A DNA stretch of 11,626 bases from Usnea hakonensis (GCA_013423325.1 BLJB01000474.1:1-11626); one strand, 5' to 3'. Positions 1 to 7,817 are shown, counted from the stretch's first letter. The notes: generated by a model from the letters alone, not told the origin. Numbers and translations: made by a program.

Positions 1-270
1 ACAAGACGAAAGACGAGGAGAGAAATAGAATAGAGGGTAGTAGGGTCTATATAGATGAGCAACCTAATACGTAACTAGTAAGCAACCTTTTTATAGATAA
101 AGGTCCTAGTAGGCATATACCTATATAGGGCTTCTAGGGCCATAGCGTAGGGGTTCTAATATACGGGACGCGTATTACATATATACATATTTAACGTTAT
201 TAGTATCCGAGCGTTAGTAGAGTAACGAGGTCGGTTCCTATTAGAGGGAGTCAGGTCTAGTACTATAATA
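1..270 (-). repeat. 3' LTR, partial (window starts inside it)
   Basis: Bases 1-270 align without any gap to 6367-6636. I count 23 differences in 270 positions, all C/T or G/A transitions. The inner boundary is set by where similarity stops at 270: here the LTR end reads CTATAATA, where the other copy reads CCATGACA. On the minus strand an LTR should begin TG; in this copy it has become TA, as RIP predicts. The remaining end of this LTR, and the target-site duplication beyond it, lie to the left of the window. Confidence 0.93.
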
Positions 271-290
271 GTAGCTCCCCCTCTCGAAGG
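271..290 (-). other. candidate polypurine tract of the retrotransposon
   Basis: On the minus strand the bases just before the 3' LTR contain the purine run GAGAGGGGGAG (275-285), separated by CTAC from the LTR start. A purine tract directly upstream of the 3' LTR is where plus-strand DNA synthesis is primed in LTR retrotransposons. The four-base gap to the LTR is slightly unusual, so the exact priming site is uncertain. Confidence 0.5.
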
Positions 291-439
291 CGGAGCTCCT
301 ACAAATAGAGGTACGAAGGGTGGAGACAGGACGAGGGAGGAGGCGAGGCGAGGTAAAGTAACTAAATACTACGGGTTATTATATTAGTATCGAGGTATAG
401 TATAAGGGGTAATATAGGGTCTAGGACAGACAGGATTAG

Positions 440-600
440 TAGCGTAGAAGTTAACTATTATATTTTAGCTATCCTTAAGGAGGTTAAAGGGTTCCTACGT
501 AGGGTTATAACCTTCCTAGTCCACGTAATATTTGAGAAGAGCGGGGGTATACCGGCGATTAAGCTTAGAGTTTAGGATACCGTTTATATACTAAGAACGT
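440..600 (-). pseudogene. chromodomain at the C terminus of pol
   Basis: Near the end of the pol frame is a chromodomain-like segment: INGILNSKLNRR (about 580-545), LLKYYVD-stop-EGYNPT-stop-EPFNLL (about 535-480), then a helix-like end around NIIVNFY. The pattern of a basic strand, the W-x-GY-like block and the x-EP-NL block is that of chromodomains, which bind methylated histone H3 in heterochromatin and help direct integration. The two stops fall where Trp is expected, consistent with TGG to TAG. Identification is by motif pattern only. Confidence 0.8.
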
Positions 601-999
601 TCGCTATTCTCGGTAACTACGGGTTTACGAGGGGCCTAAATTTGGCCGGGTAAGGGGTCGGTAGCTATATAGCTTAGGAGGTTAATATAGAAGACGGGAT
701 ATACCTATATAGACTTAGAGAGCTCTAGCTCTATAATAAGAGGGTTACGAAATACGCGCTTAACTCGAAAGGGGCCTATATAGCGGTCGTCTAATTTGAT
801 AGAAGGACGGGCGGTATTAAGGTTCTTAGTATTAAGCTAGACTTAGTTATCGACGGAGTAGCGAGGGCTAGGGCGATAGTAAGTATTAACGTTAGCCTTA
901 TAAATAGCCTAAGCGATTAGTATTTTATTATAGAGGTACTCGGTAAGTTCTTCTATCTTCTTAGTAAAGTTCTCGATATCTAGAAGCTTAGTATAAGAC

Positions 1000-1760
1000 T
1001 AGGCGGTAAGATTAGTAGGTAAGGGCTCCGGGGGTTTAAAGCCGAGACGAGGGTTCTAACTAGAGTTAGCGAGGAATAGCGAGGCTAAGGTGGTTACGGA
1101 TAGGGTATTATTTATAGAAAACTCTACGCTAGGTATCCACTTAGCCTAGTCGTCCTATATATAATTATAGAAGGCTCGGAGGTAGTGTTCTATAATAGTA
1201 TTAAAGCGTTCTATTTGGCTATTAGTCTCGGGGTAGTAGGCGGTAGAAAGTTTAGTATCGATTCTAAGTATCCTATATAGGTACTTAAAGATATTAGAGG
1301 TAAACTAGGTACCGCGATCGGACGTAAAGAACTTGGGTATACCGTAGTATTTCTAAACGTAAGCGTAGAGAGCTTGAGCGGCCTCTTTAGGCTCTATAGT
1401 AATAGTAGGGACTATATATCTTATCTTAGTAAGATGGTTAATGAAGACAAGAATATATCAATAGGTAATTCCTATATAGGTACTTAGAGGTAAGAGACCT
1501 ACGTAGTTTATAGAGACGTCACGCTAACGGCATTATAGTACCGGTAAGGGTCTTAACTAGCCTTGAACTCTTTAACGCGAGGGCTTAGCTCGAGTATATA
1601 TATAGTAATTACGGATAAAGCGTTAAATATATTTATAAACGTTAGGCTACTAATAGGCTCGACTAACGAGTTCATATAATTTCGCTCGTCCTAGATATCT
1701 ACTAGCTACACTATTATAAGCGAGTTAGATGATTCGTAGGCGAAGGCTATTAGAGTTAGG
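1000..1760 (-). pseudogene. integrase domain remnant (zinc-binding and DDE core)
   Basis: The minus-strand frame carries integrase, which inserts the cDNA into the chromosome. The N-terminal zinc-binding region is at about 1723-1595; its expected HHCC ligands appear replaced by Tyr (LAYNS, RYLG, NYYIY). The core follows: FINHLTK, where the first catalytic Asp is Asn (AAC, 1439-1437); TSDRGT-stop-F with Asp kept (1319-1317) and a TAG at 1307-1305; and IERFNTIIEHYLRAF with Glu kept (1211-1209). The Asp-to-Glu spacing is 35 residues, the classic D,D(35)E. Further on are FSINNT and a Pro-rich end. Stops and lost ligands make it inactive. Confidence 0.92.
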
Positions 1761-2219
1761 TATATACTTCCTATTACGGAAGTATAGAGCGTTATTATAT
1801 TCCTTATATTCGGTAAGGGGGATTTTACTATAGTAATAATCGCTATTATAAAGGGCTTCTAGGATCTATAGTCTAAATATATCTTTAGCTTAAGCTCGGT
1901 CCTATAACGTCTAAATAAGTATATCGGCTGGGTCGTTATTAGGTATAGGGGTATCTTAGTCTAACTAAGGTTCCGAATCGTCTATTTCGACGTCAGGTTC
2001 TTCGGTATCTAGGTCTATAGGGGCCAGGGTTACTAGAGGCAAAGGCTAGAGCGGAGACAGGTATAACTAGATAGGGTCTAGGCTAACCGTTCTATATTAA
2101 AGGTCGAGAACTCTAGGGTCTAAAATATAGTTTTTTAGTACGGTCTAATACTAATATAGGTATCTAGGGTCCTAAGTATCCCCCTCCTTAGGGAGGTCTC
2201 CTAAGCGACGCGTTAATAC

Positions 2220-2570
2220 GTCAGGTTTACTACCGGCTTTGCCAGGTCGATAAGTTATCTGGTAGTTAAAGTGAGATAAGAACTCGCTCTAATATACTTA
2301 GTGGCGACTAAGTATCTTAATTAATATAAAGTATTTAAGGTTCTTATAATCGATAAAAACTTTAATAGGGGATAGAGAGCCCTCGAGCTCAGGACGCCAT
2401 TCTTTAAAGGCTTAAACGATAGCTATAAGTTCCTTATTATAGATCTCGTAATTATATTCTATAGGGCTATATTTCTTAGAGAAATAGGCGATAGGGTATA
2501 GTTCACTATTATTACCGTACTAGGATAAGATTCCTCTAGAAACATAGTTAGAAGTATCGGTTTCTACTAC
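2220..2570 (-). pseudogene. RNase H domain remnant
   Basis: Following RT on the minus strand is an RNase H domain, which removes the RNA strand of the RNA-DNA hybrid. Visible landmarks are VETDTSNY (near 2565), YPIAYFSKKYSPIEYNYEI (about 2510-2455), NKELIAIV then a stop, WRPELEG, and VFIDYKNLKYF (about 2365-2330). After this comes FLSHFNYQITYRPGKAGSKP (about 2275-2225), which marks the link to integrase. The three acidic residues (in ETD, KEL and FID) look intact, but stops interrupt the frame. Confidence 0.88.
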
Positions 2571-2849
2571 GATCTTAAGGTCTAGGTTATAATAACGTAG
2601 GACTATATTGGAGATAAACGCCTTTTTAAGAACTTTAAAGGCTATTTAGTATTTGGCGGTCTAGACGAACTTAACGTCTTTTCGCATAAGATTGGTTAAG
2701 GGGGTAGCGAGCTTACTATAGCCATAGATAAACCTTCTATAGAAGTTTACGAATCCTAGGAAGCTTTAAATATCTTTGACATTAACGAGGCTAGGCCAAT
2801 TAATAATAATATTGACTTTAGTAGGGTCTATCTTGACTCCCTCGGTAGT

Positions 2850-3430
2850 AATAATTAGGCCGAGGTAGGGGACTTAGATAATATAGAAGGCATATTTCGT
2901 AATATCTACTTATAGACCGGTTTAGGCTAATTTACGTAGGACGCGGTTAATATAAATCTTATACTTGATCTCGTTATCGCTATAGATTAGAATATTATCG
3001 AGGTACGCGGTATAGAAGTTATTAAGGTATTCGCGGAGAGTATTATTAATATAGTTCTAGAACGTGGCGGGCCCATTATATAGCCTAAATAGTATAACTA
3101 GGTACTCGAATAGTCCGAAGCGAGTACGGAACGCGGTAAGGGACTCGTCTCCCTCCTAGATATAGATCCTATTGAAAGCGGTAATAATATCGAGCTTAGT
3201 AAAGATCTTAGCTCGGCTAAGGCGGTTTAGGGTCTCGGAGATCAAGGGTAGAGGGTATCGATTCTTGACGGTAACGATATTAAGGCCTCTATAGTCTATA
3301 TAAAAACGTAGACCCCCACTAGGCTTTTTAATAAAGAGAACGGGAGCCGCAGCCTCGGAGCGACTAGCTCGGATAAACCCTTTACTTAGGTTCTCGTCTA
3401 GGTAGCGGCGGAGTTCGAGAGCCTTATTAT
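2850..3430 (-). pseudogene. reverse transcriptase domain, catalytic Asp lost
   Basis: The minus-strand frame shows a clear Ty3/gypsy reverse transcriptase. From right to left on the plus strand there is a LELRRYLDENLSKGFIR block (about 3420-3370), APVLFIKKPSGGLRF (about 3340-3300), YRGLN, KNRYPLPLI and FTKLDI (about 3290-3200), FEYLV and NGPATF (about 3110-3065), then YLDNILIYSD (3005-2976). The first catalytic Asp (in TKLDI) is kept. The YxDD box reads YLDN: the second Asp is Asn (AAT, 2996-2994), one G-to-A change. At least two stops fall inside the domain, one after NRIYI and one after GPATF, both where Gln-type codons are plausible. Confidence 0.93.
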
Positions 3431-4072
3431 AGCTTATACTATATAGGGTAGAACTAGGGGGTTAGATACCTTCCTTAAGGTGGATAGCATGATCGTAGGG
3501 TCTATATTAGGGTAGGATATCGGCCTCTTATTTTGAGAAGACGTATAGGTACTTATAATATCGAGCGGGTAGAAGGATGGCGGGATCGACGTTTTTACTT
3601 TATCAATATGCTTCAAGGTTTTCTAGGGAATCGGTAGCGGCCAAATAAAGTTCTTTTCCTATTTGATACAGAGCAAGGCGGTAATCTTGATTATAGCTAC
3701 GAGGCTAGGTCCCTATATATAGATATAGGTTCTCGGGAATATAGCGGAGACTAGGAGGCGAATTCGAAATAGGTATTTGCTTCGGCGAAGAGTAACCGAG
3801 GAAGAAATCTATCTAGGTTAAGGTAAAGCTAAAGAGTTCGGAGTCTTTAAGACGTACAGTATAGTCAAAGCCGCGCGCTCCCAGCTCGATAATATCGAGG
3901 TAAATAGGAGGGCGCTAAGCCTAACGAGCTCGCCTCTTAGAGGACGAACGCCGAGACGAGGGGCATCGATACTTAAGCTTAGGGTAATATCCCTTCTAGA
4001 TTACTTAGGCGATTCGGCTAGGGGTATCTTCTTCTTCGATAGCGGGAGAAGAACTTAGGCGAGGACTAAGGT

Positions 4073-4264
4073 GTTCTATAAGTTTCTTTTGAACAATAGG
4101 GCTAGGAATTACGGGTTCTTCCCAAACGGGTAATATACGAGGGTATTCCTTCTAAACGACTAGACTAGGTTCTATAAGTTCCTTTTAAATAATAGGGCTA
4201 GGAATTACGGGTTCTTCCCGAATAAGCAATATACGAGGGTATTCCTTCTAAACGACTAGGCTAG
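4073..4264 (-). repeat. 96-bp in-frame tandem duplication in the PR-RT linker
   Basis: Two adjacent copies of a 96-bp unit lie at 4073-4168 and 4169-4264. Both begin GTTCTATAAGTT and end in a CTAGG-rich junction. The copies differ mainly by C/T and G/A transitions, for example CTAGAC against CTAGGC and GAACAATAG against AAATAATAG. 96 bp is exactly 32 codons, so the duplication keeps the pol frame and adds a second copy of a Pro/Glu-rich segment containing EYPRIL and EEPVIPSPI in the poorly conserved linker before RT. It probably predates the stops, because both units carry the same decay. Confidence 0.85.
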
Positions 4265-4559
4265 GGGTTTCCTAAGGGGCGGACGAAATACTAATATCTA
4301 GACTGAAAGGGTCTTCGGGGTTTTCTTAATCTTCGAGCTCCTAGACTTTCTAAGATTCTTTCGGGGATAAGAAGTTCTCTTCTTCTCGAGATACTCCTTA
4401 AATCTTGACTAGGGTAGGGTAACAATAGGATAAATAGAAGGACGAGGATATAGTTAGAGTATTAGACTCGAAACTGGCGTAAATTCCATAACGTCGGAGC
4501 TAAGGAAGACCTATAATAACGGGGTATTAATTAAGACCGGTAATATATAGGAATAACCG

Positions 4560-4760
4560 TTCCACGTGATTATCTAGGACCATAGTGGTACAGGCTATAT
4601 ACGTAATATCTCCGGTTCGGGCGGTCTGGCCATCAAAGCCACGGAGGCGACAAGGGTATATTAGGGGGTATAGGGGAAGGTTATAATATTACGCGAAATT
4701 CTTATTAATAAAAGTATAGGCCGAGGCCCCCGAGTTGATCAAGGTAAGAGCAGGAATCCT
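4560..4760 (-). pseudogene. retropepsin-like protease domain, active site lost
   Basis: On the minus strand the frame reads ALTLINSGASAYTFINKNFA from about 4755, followed by a stop. This matches the D-[ST]-G active-site loop of retroviral-type aspartic proteases, which cleave the Gag-Pol polyprotein, followed by the usual Ala-Ser. The catalytic Asp is replaced by Asn (codon AAC, 4736-4734), a single G-to-A change from GAC. Further downstream is a stretch with Ile-Gly-Leu (near 4510), typical of the second conserved block of these proteases. The C-terminal limit of the domain is approximate. Confidence 0.85.
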
Positions 4761-4899
4761 GAATTAAGCTTAACGTAATATATAGGAGACTACTATATAA
4801 CTATCCTTAAACGAGGGATTAGTCTTAAAGAGCTCCAAGGCGGTTTGAATAGAAAACTTTTGGTACGACTGTAGAGGAGTAGAAAAAGACGTGGCCATA

Positions 4900-6230
4900 A
4901 GATAAGAAGAGAGGTATATAGGTCCTCGAGCGCGACTTCGCTTAAGGACTAGACTTTTCCCGGAGGAACAGGAATACTACTATCAATACTAGCAGTATTA
5001 TCGAGGTCAATAATACGGAGGTTAGAGGACTTCTTATTAGGATAGTCCTTAGCGGTTTTCCCTTTATAACTCTCCTTATAATAGTAGTATAACCGCCACT
5101 TATTATAGATATCTTGGACTCTAGGGATATCGAGGCTTTTGCCTTTTACGGCGGCTATAGCTATATCTAGATCTATAGGTTCGCTAGCAGATAGCGGAAC
5201 GGTAGCGATAACAAGGATAGAGGCGGAGGAGGAGGCCGTTTTAGCGCTTAGAACGGAGGCCGGGGTAGAGGGTTTCGGCTTAGATATAGGGACGGGGGTA
5301 GTAGCTCGAGAATAGAGATACTTTAGATACTATATTTTATTATCTACGGCGGTAAAATAGGCTACGTATTCGTTATAGGTAGTAGGTTCTTTACCCTCGG
5401 GACTACGCTAGGTAATAGCGGCTTATTAGGTAGAGAAGTTAACTCCTAGGCGAAGGCATTCGATAAGGGCGCCGTTATCTATATTAGCGCGTTCTTTCTT
5501 AGTCACGAAGAGTAGGAGGTATTCAGGAAAAGTTATCTTATCCTATCTAAGGGTATTACGAAGATATATACGGGCGTCTTCGGCTTTAAAGGGATTTCTA
5601 TAGGCGTCGCGGAGGCTTCGGAGATATAGGCTAAAAACGGGGATACTATAGATACCGTTAACTTAGTAGGGGCTTATAAGAGTATAGGCTCTTTTCCCAA
5701 TAGTAAGATAGGACTCGGTATAGGTAATCTTAAGGACGTCGGTAGAGTAACGGTTATAATTAGTATATATTTTCTATAGGAGAGCCTGCTTCTACGCGTC
5801 TAGCTTATCTCGTTCCCCTTCGTACTTATCGATATTAGGGAGTTTCTCGGATAGGCGAGGGGGAGAGGCGGGAGTAGATATAGGAGCAGGAGTAGGCGTA
5901 GGAGGTTAATTCTACGTAACCCGGGCTACGGCTTGTACTACGATACTGGCTAAGAGAGCTAGGTCGAAGGACGGAGGTAGTAGAGCAGAAGTACTAGGCG
6001 GCGGTAGTTCATTAGTCGTAAAGGGTATAGACGAAGAAGGGGTAGTTATAGCGGTAACCTACGCCGTTAAGGAGGCTATTTAGGCTACTATAGTAGTATT
6101 CTAATTCTAAATTTATTGAAAGGTATTCAGAGTACCTTCGGGGTTATTAGTAACGGACTGAGCGAAGGAAATAGGGGTAATAGGGATTTAAGCTATAGAC
6201 GCGCTCTCTACGGAGGAATCTATTGATTCC
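4900..6230 (-). pseudogene. gag: gag pseudogene
   Basis: This is the remnant of the capsid/nucleocapsid protein. A capsid-type start IDKYEGERDKLDA lies at about 5833-5793, followed by a helical region with KITYTES, GVNFS and EYVAYFTAVDNK. Near 5095-5045 is a zinc-knuckle-like segment (RLYYYKESYKGKTAKDYPN) in which the expected Cys and His ligands are Tyr; TGT/TGC to TAT/TAC and CAT/CAC to TAT/TAC are RIP-type changes. Several stops interrupt the frame. The capsid and knuckle (5830 and 5095) share one frame, which is one base out of step with pol. The native start is unresolved, since an ATG could have become ATA. Confidence 0.82.
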
Positions 6231-6254
6231 GGTAGCGGGGCGGGACTTAGACGA

Positions 6255-6266
6255 GGGGGGGGGGGG
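6255..6266. repeat. homopolymer run of 12 G at the LTR/leader junction
   Basis: Twelve consecutive G residues sit between the gag leader and the 5' LTR; on the minus strand this is a C tract. It lies about where the primer-binding site should be, but I cannot match either side to a tRNA 3' end. It may be a slippage expansion in the leader. Confidence 0.7.
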
Positions 6267-6636
6267 TAGCGCGATAGAAGCGTTATAGTATATATTAGTC
6301 TTTCGTAATATTAAGGACTAGATATAGATCGATAGATTATTATATACTAGGGACTAGGCTAGATATATAAGACGAAAGACGAGGAGAGAAATAGAATAGA
6401 GGGTAGTAGGGTCTATATAGATAAGTAACCCAACACGTAACTAGTAAGCAACCTTTTTACAGATAAAGGTCCTAGTAGGCATATGCCTATGTAGGGCTTC
6501 TAGGGCCATGGCGTAGGGGTTCCAATACACGGGACGCGTATCGCATATACGCATATTTAACGTTATTGGTATCCGAGCGTTGGTGGAGTAACGAGGTCGG
6601 TTCCCACTAGAGGGAGTCAGGTCTAGTACCATGACA
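6267..6636 (-). repeat. 5' LTR of the retrotransposon
   Basis: Bases 6367-6636 are the direct repeat of 1-270. On the minus strand it starts TGTCATGG, the canonical TG of an LTR, and this end is sharp at 6636. The inner end cannot be fixed from the other copy, which is truncated by the window; 6267, just after the G run, is the furthest plausible limit, and the end may be 10-20 bases to the right. The outer 200 bases keep CA and TG dinucleotides that the other LTR has lost, whereas the inner part is TA-rich like the body of the element. Confidence 0.88.
6412..6419 (-). promoter_or_regulatory. candidate TATA box in the 5' LTR
   Basis: On the minus strand the LTR contains TATATAGA followed by a pyrimidine-rich stretch running to about 6370 (TCTATTTCTCTCCTCG...). 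A TATA element with a downstream CT-rich start region is a common arrangement in fungal promoters, and retrotransposon transcription starts in the LTR. It is conserved in the other LTR at 46-53. RIP also creates TATA-like sequence, so it may be partly artefactual. Confidence 0.35.
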
Positions 6637-6641
6637 GGTAC
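6637..6641. other. predicted target-site duplication (GGTAC)
   Basis: The five bases directly outside the 5' LTR are GGTAC. Ty3/gypsy integrases duplicate about 4-6 bases of target, so a second GGTAC (or its RIP derivative) is expected immediately left of the 3' LTR, outside this window. The junction falls inside the transposase reading frame to the right. Confidence 0.45.
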
Positions 6642-7392
6642 GGCCTATGAACCGTTGAATAGTCTTATCTACGGCTAAGTGTGTACCGGCTTTCTAGTAC
6701 TTTTTGAAGGCCTCTTGGAGGTATATACTTAGTGGTTCTAGTTTATTAAATGTGGTCTCTTTTTAGCCTGATTTTAGAGGCTTTAAGATATGAAAGAACC
6801 TATTAATCTATTACTATCTCTTAAGACCTATATGATTTAAGACTTGGTGATATATCGGCCTATTCAATAGATCCGTATTCTAAAAGTCGCTGATACTAGA
6901 CTCTATATGTAGGCCTATCTAAATGGATACTCCTAGGAAGGCTCGGAATTCGCTAATAGTAGTAGGAATCTAGGTACGAGAATAAGGTTTTTTTAGCCTA
7001 GAATATAAGTAGGCATACTTATTTGTATACCGAATAAGTGTTTCTAGTATTAATTTAGTAAAAAAGAGGCTGAAAATCGTATAAGGATTATTAGGAGTAG
7101 TGTTAGGTAGGAGTCTATAGCTATGAGTAAATGGCTTCTTAATTGGTAGGGGTTTGTATTTGGGTAATGGCTTTGGCTTTAGGGGAGGCTCTTTCGGGGC
7201 CTTTTCTGGCTGTAGATCCTTCCTAATATGATCTATATTATTTAACACTTTGTTACGAGGTATTGCTATTCCCAATTGGGCCTGATTATGGCCTGATTTG
7301 GTAATTGGTGTTGGGAAACGCGTTGTTTTTAAAAGTTCGCGATTTTTGGAGAGTAGGGCTGAACCCCTGAATATTGAACCGTGCCAATCCAT
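6637..7392 (-). pseudogene. piggyBac-type transposase, N-terminal part, interrupted by the retrotransposon
   Basis: The minus-strand frame from the ATG at 7392 runs 252 codons to the LTR without a frameshift. The first 140 residues are open: a basic, Pro-rich linker (about residues 65-88), then NPYTIFSLFFTKLILETLI and TNKYA, the usual opening of the piggyBac transposase domain (DDE_Tnp_1_7). After a TAG at 6972-6970 the domain continues: IPTTISEFRAFLGVSI, IGLHIESSISDF, NTDLLNRPIYHQVL, and HLAVDKTIQRFIGRT. The Asp in this last block (codon 6669-6667) corresponds to the first catalytic Asp of the family. Eight in-frame stops (at 6972, 6921, 6882, 6816, 6813, 6810, 6765 and 6696) mostly fall where Trp or Gln is expected. 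The frame ends at 6637 against the LTR, so the C-terminal half with the other catalytic residues lies left of the window. Dead gene; the family call rests on motif recognition. Confidence 0.82.
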
Positions 7393-7613
7393 GGGATAAG
7401 CGATTCACATCGCTTAGGATCACCTCCAGCTCAGGAAATAATGGTTGCCTGTTTCTTATTTCGCTAATCTTGACTGCGCTGCCTTACTGGCTAGAGACAC
7501 AAAGGGTGCTCTCCGGACTAGAGGATGCTGAGTAGGGTTATGTATGATTATTTAATGAGTCCATTTGCGCAATTATCGAGATCGGCATGGGGACGACTTT
7601 GAGAAAAATGCAA
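7393..7613. other. non-coding stretch between the transposase remnant and the F-box gene
   Basis: No gene is visible. An in-frame TGA lies shortly upstream of the transposase ATG, so that start is the first available. Bases 7397-7416 form a perfect 8-bp inverted repeat (TAAGCGAT, loop TCAC, ATCGCTTA). At 7535-7540 is GGGTTA followed by T. piggyBac elements end GGG next to a duplicated TTAA, so this may be the decayed outer end of the host transposon, but no partner terminal repeat is in the window. Confidence 0.4.
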
Positions 7614-7621
7614 TATAAAAG
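7614..7621 (+). promoter_or_regulatory. TATA box candidate for the F-box-like gene
   Basis: TATAAAAG at 7614-7621 is a near-consensus TATA box about 200 bases upstream of the predicted ATG at 7818. It would place transcription start near 7645-7660 and give a 5' leader of about 150-170 bases. It lies outside the RIP-mutated area. No CAAT-like box is convincing. Confidence 0.45.
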
Positions 7622-7754
7622 CTTGATACATGATTTGAGAATTTTGACTGACTGTTCAAAATATTGCAATATCCTTGTGAATTACTCTTATTCAAAACCG
7701 GCAAAGATCTTGTAACCACTGTCCATCTTCGTCTGCCACTTACTCCGCCTATTT

Positions 7755-7781
7755 ATGACTACTCGAATACCCAACTTCTAA
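7755..7781 (+). promoter_or_regulatory. short upstream ORF in the leader of the F-box-like gene
   Basis: An ATG at 7755 opens an eight-codon ORF (MTTRIPNF) ending in TAA at 7779-7781, 36 bases before the main ATG. If the leader starts near 7650, ribosomes would meet it first, so it could damp translation of the main ORF. It is a sequence observation; whether it is transcribed or used is unknown. Confidence 0.4.
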
Positions 7782-7817
7782 TTGACTGACCGTTCAACAA
7801 GTACTCCTGTTGCCACT

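Larger units (their letters stand above)
384..4898 (-). pseudogene. pol: pol pseudogene (PR-RT-RNase H-IN-chromodomain)
   Basis: This is the remnant of a single pol reading frame of about 1,500 codons. The protease, RT, integrase and chromodomain landmarks at 4736, 3005, 1439, 1319, 1211 and 515 are all in the same minus-strand frame, so there is no net insertion or deletion between them; decay was by substitution only. Numerous TAG and TAA codons interrupt the frame, many at places where the family has Trp or Gln, which fits TGG to TAG and CAG/CAA to TAG/TAA changes. A minus-strand ATG at 4898 opens this frame ahead of the protease and could be the native start; alternatively pol was expressed as a gag-pol fusion by frameshifting. 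The TAA at 384-386 is the most likely end, but it could itself be a mutated Gln codon. Not functional. Confidence 0.9.
1..6636 (-). mobile_element. RIP-degraded Ty3/gypsy chromovirus-type LTR retrotransposon
   Basis: This is a nearly full-length LTR retrotransposon read on the minus strand. It is flanked by two directly repeated LTRs (1-270 partial, and about 6267-6636). The order on the minus strand is gag, protease, reverse transcriptase, RNase H, integrase, chromodomain, which is the Ty3/gypsy order; the chromodomain places it among chromoviruses. The sequence is packed with TA and has almost no CA or TG, while CG is common. That is the expected product of RIP (C-to-T at CpA on both strands) and not of simple CpG deamination. 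Every domain is crossed by in-frame stops, so the copy cannot be autonomous. The left edge is outside the window, so about 100 bases of the 3' LTR are missing. Domain identities come from recognising motifs by eye, not from a search. Confidence 0.95.

Noticed and set aside
3434..3616. 60-codon minus-strand open frame in the retrotransposon
   Set aside because: It lies inside the pol pseudogene, out of frame with RT and without any motif; a chance opening.
6255..6300. tRNA primer-binding site next to the 5' LTR
   Set aside because: No sequence beginning TGG (or its RIP form) matching a tRNA 3' end could be placed with confidence, and the LTR inner end is not fixed.
6441..6632. 63-codon minus-strand open frame inside the 5' LTR
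   Set aside because: It lies entirely within the LTR, is not open in the other LTR copy, and has no motif. It is open only because this part escaped RIP.
1..6636. Direct repeats with TA-rich DNA considered as a CRISPR array, centromere or AT-rich isochore
   Set aside because: There are only two copies of the repeat, one at each end of a clear gag-pol element; the TA excess is explained by RIP of that element.
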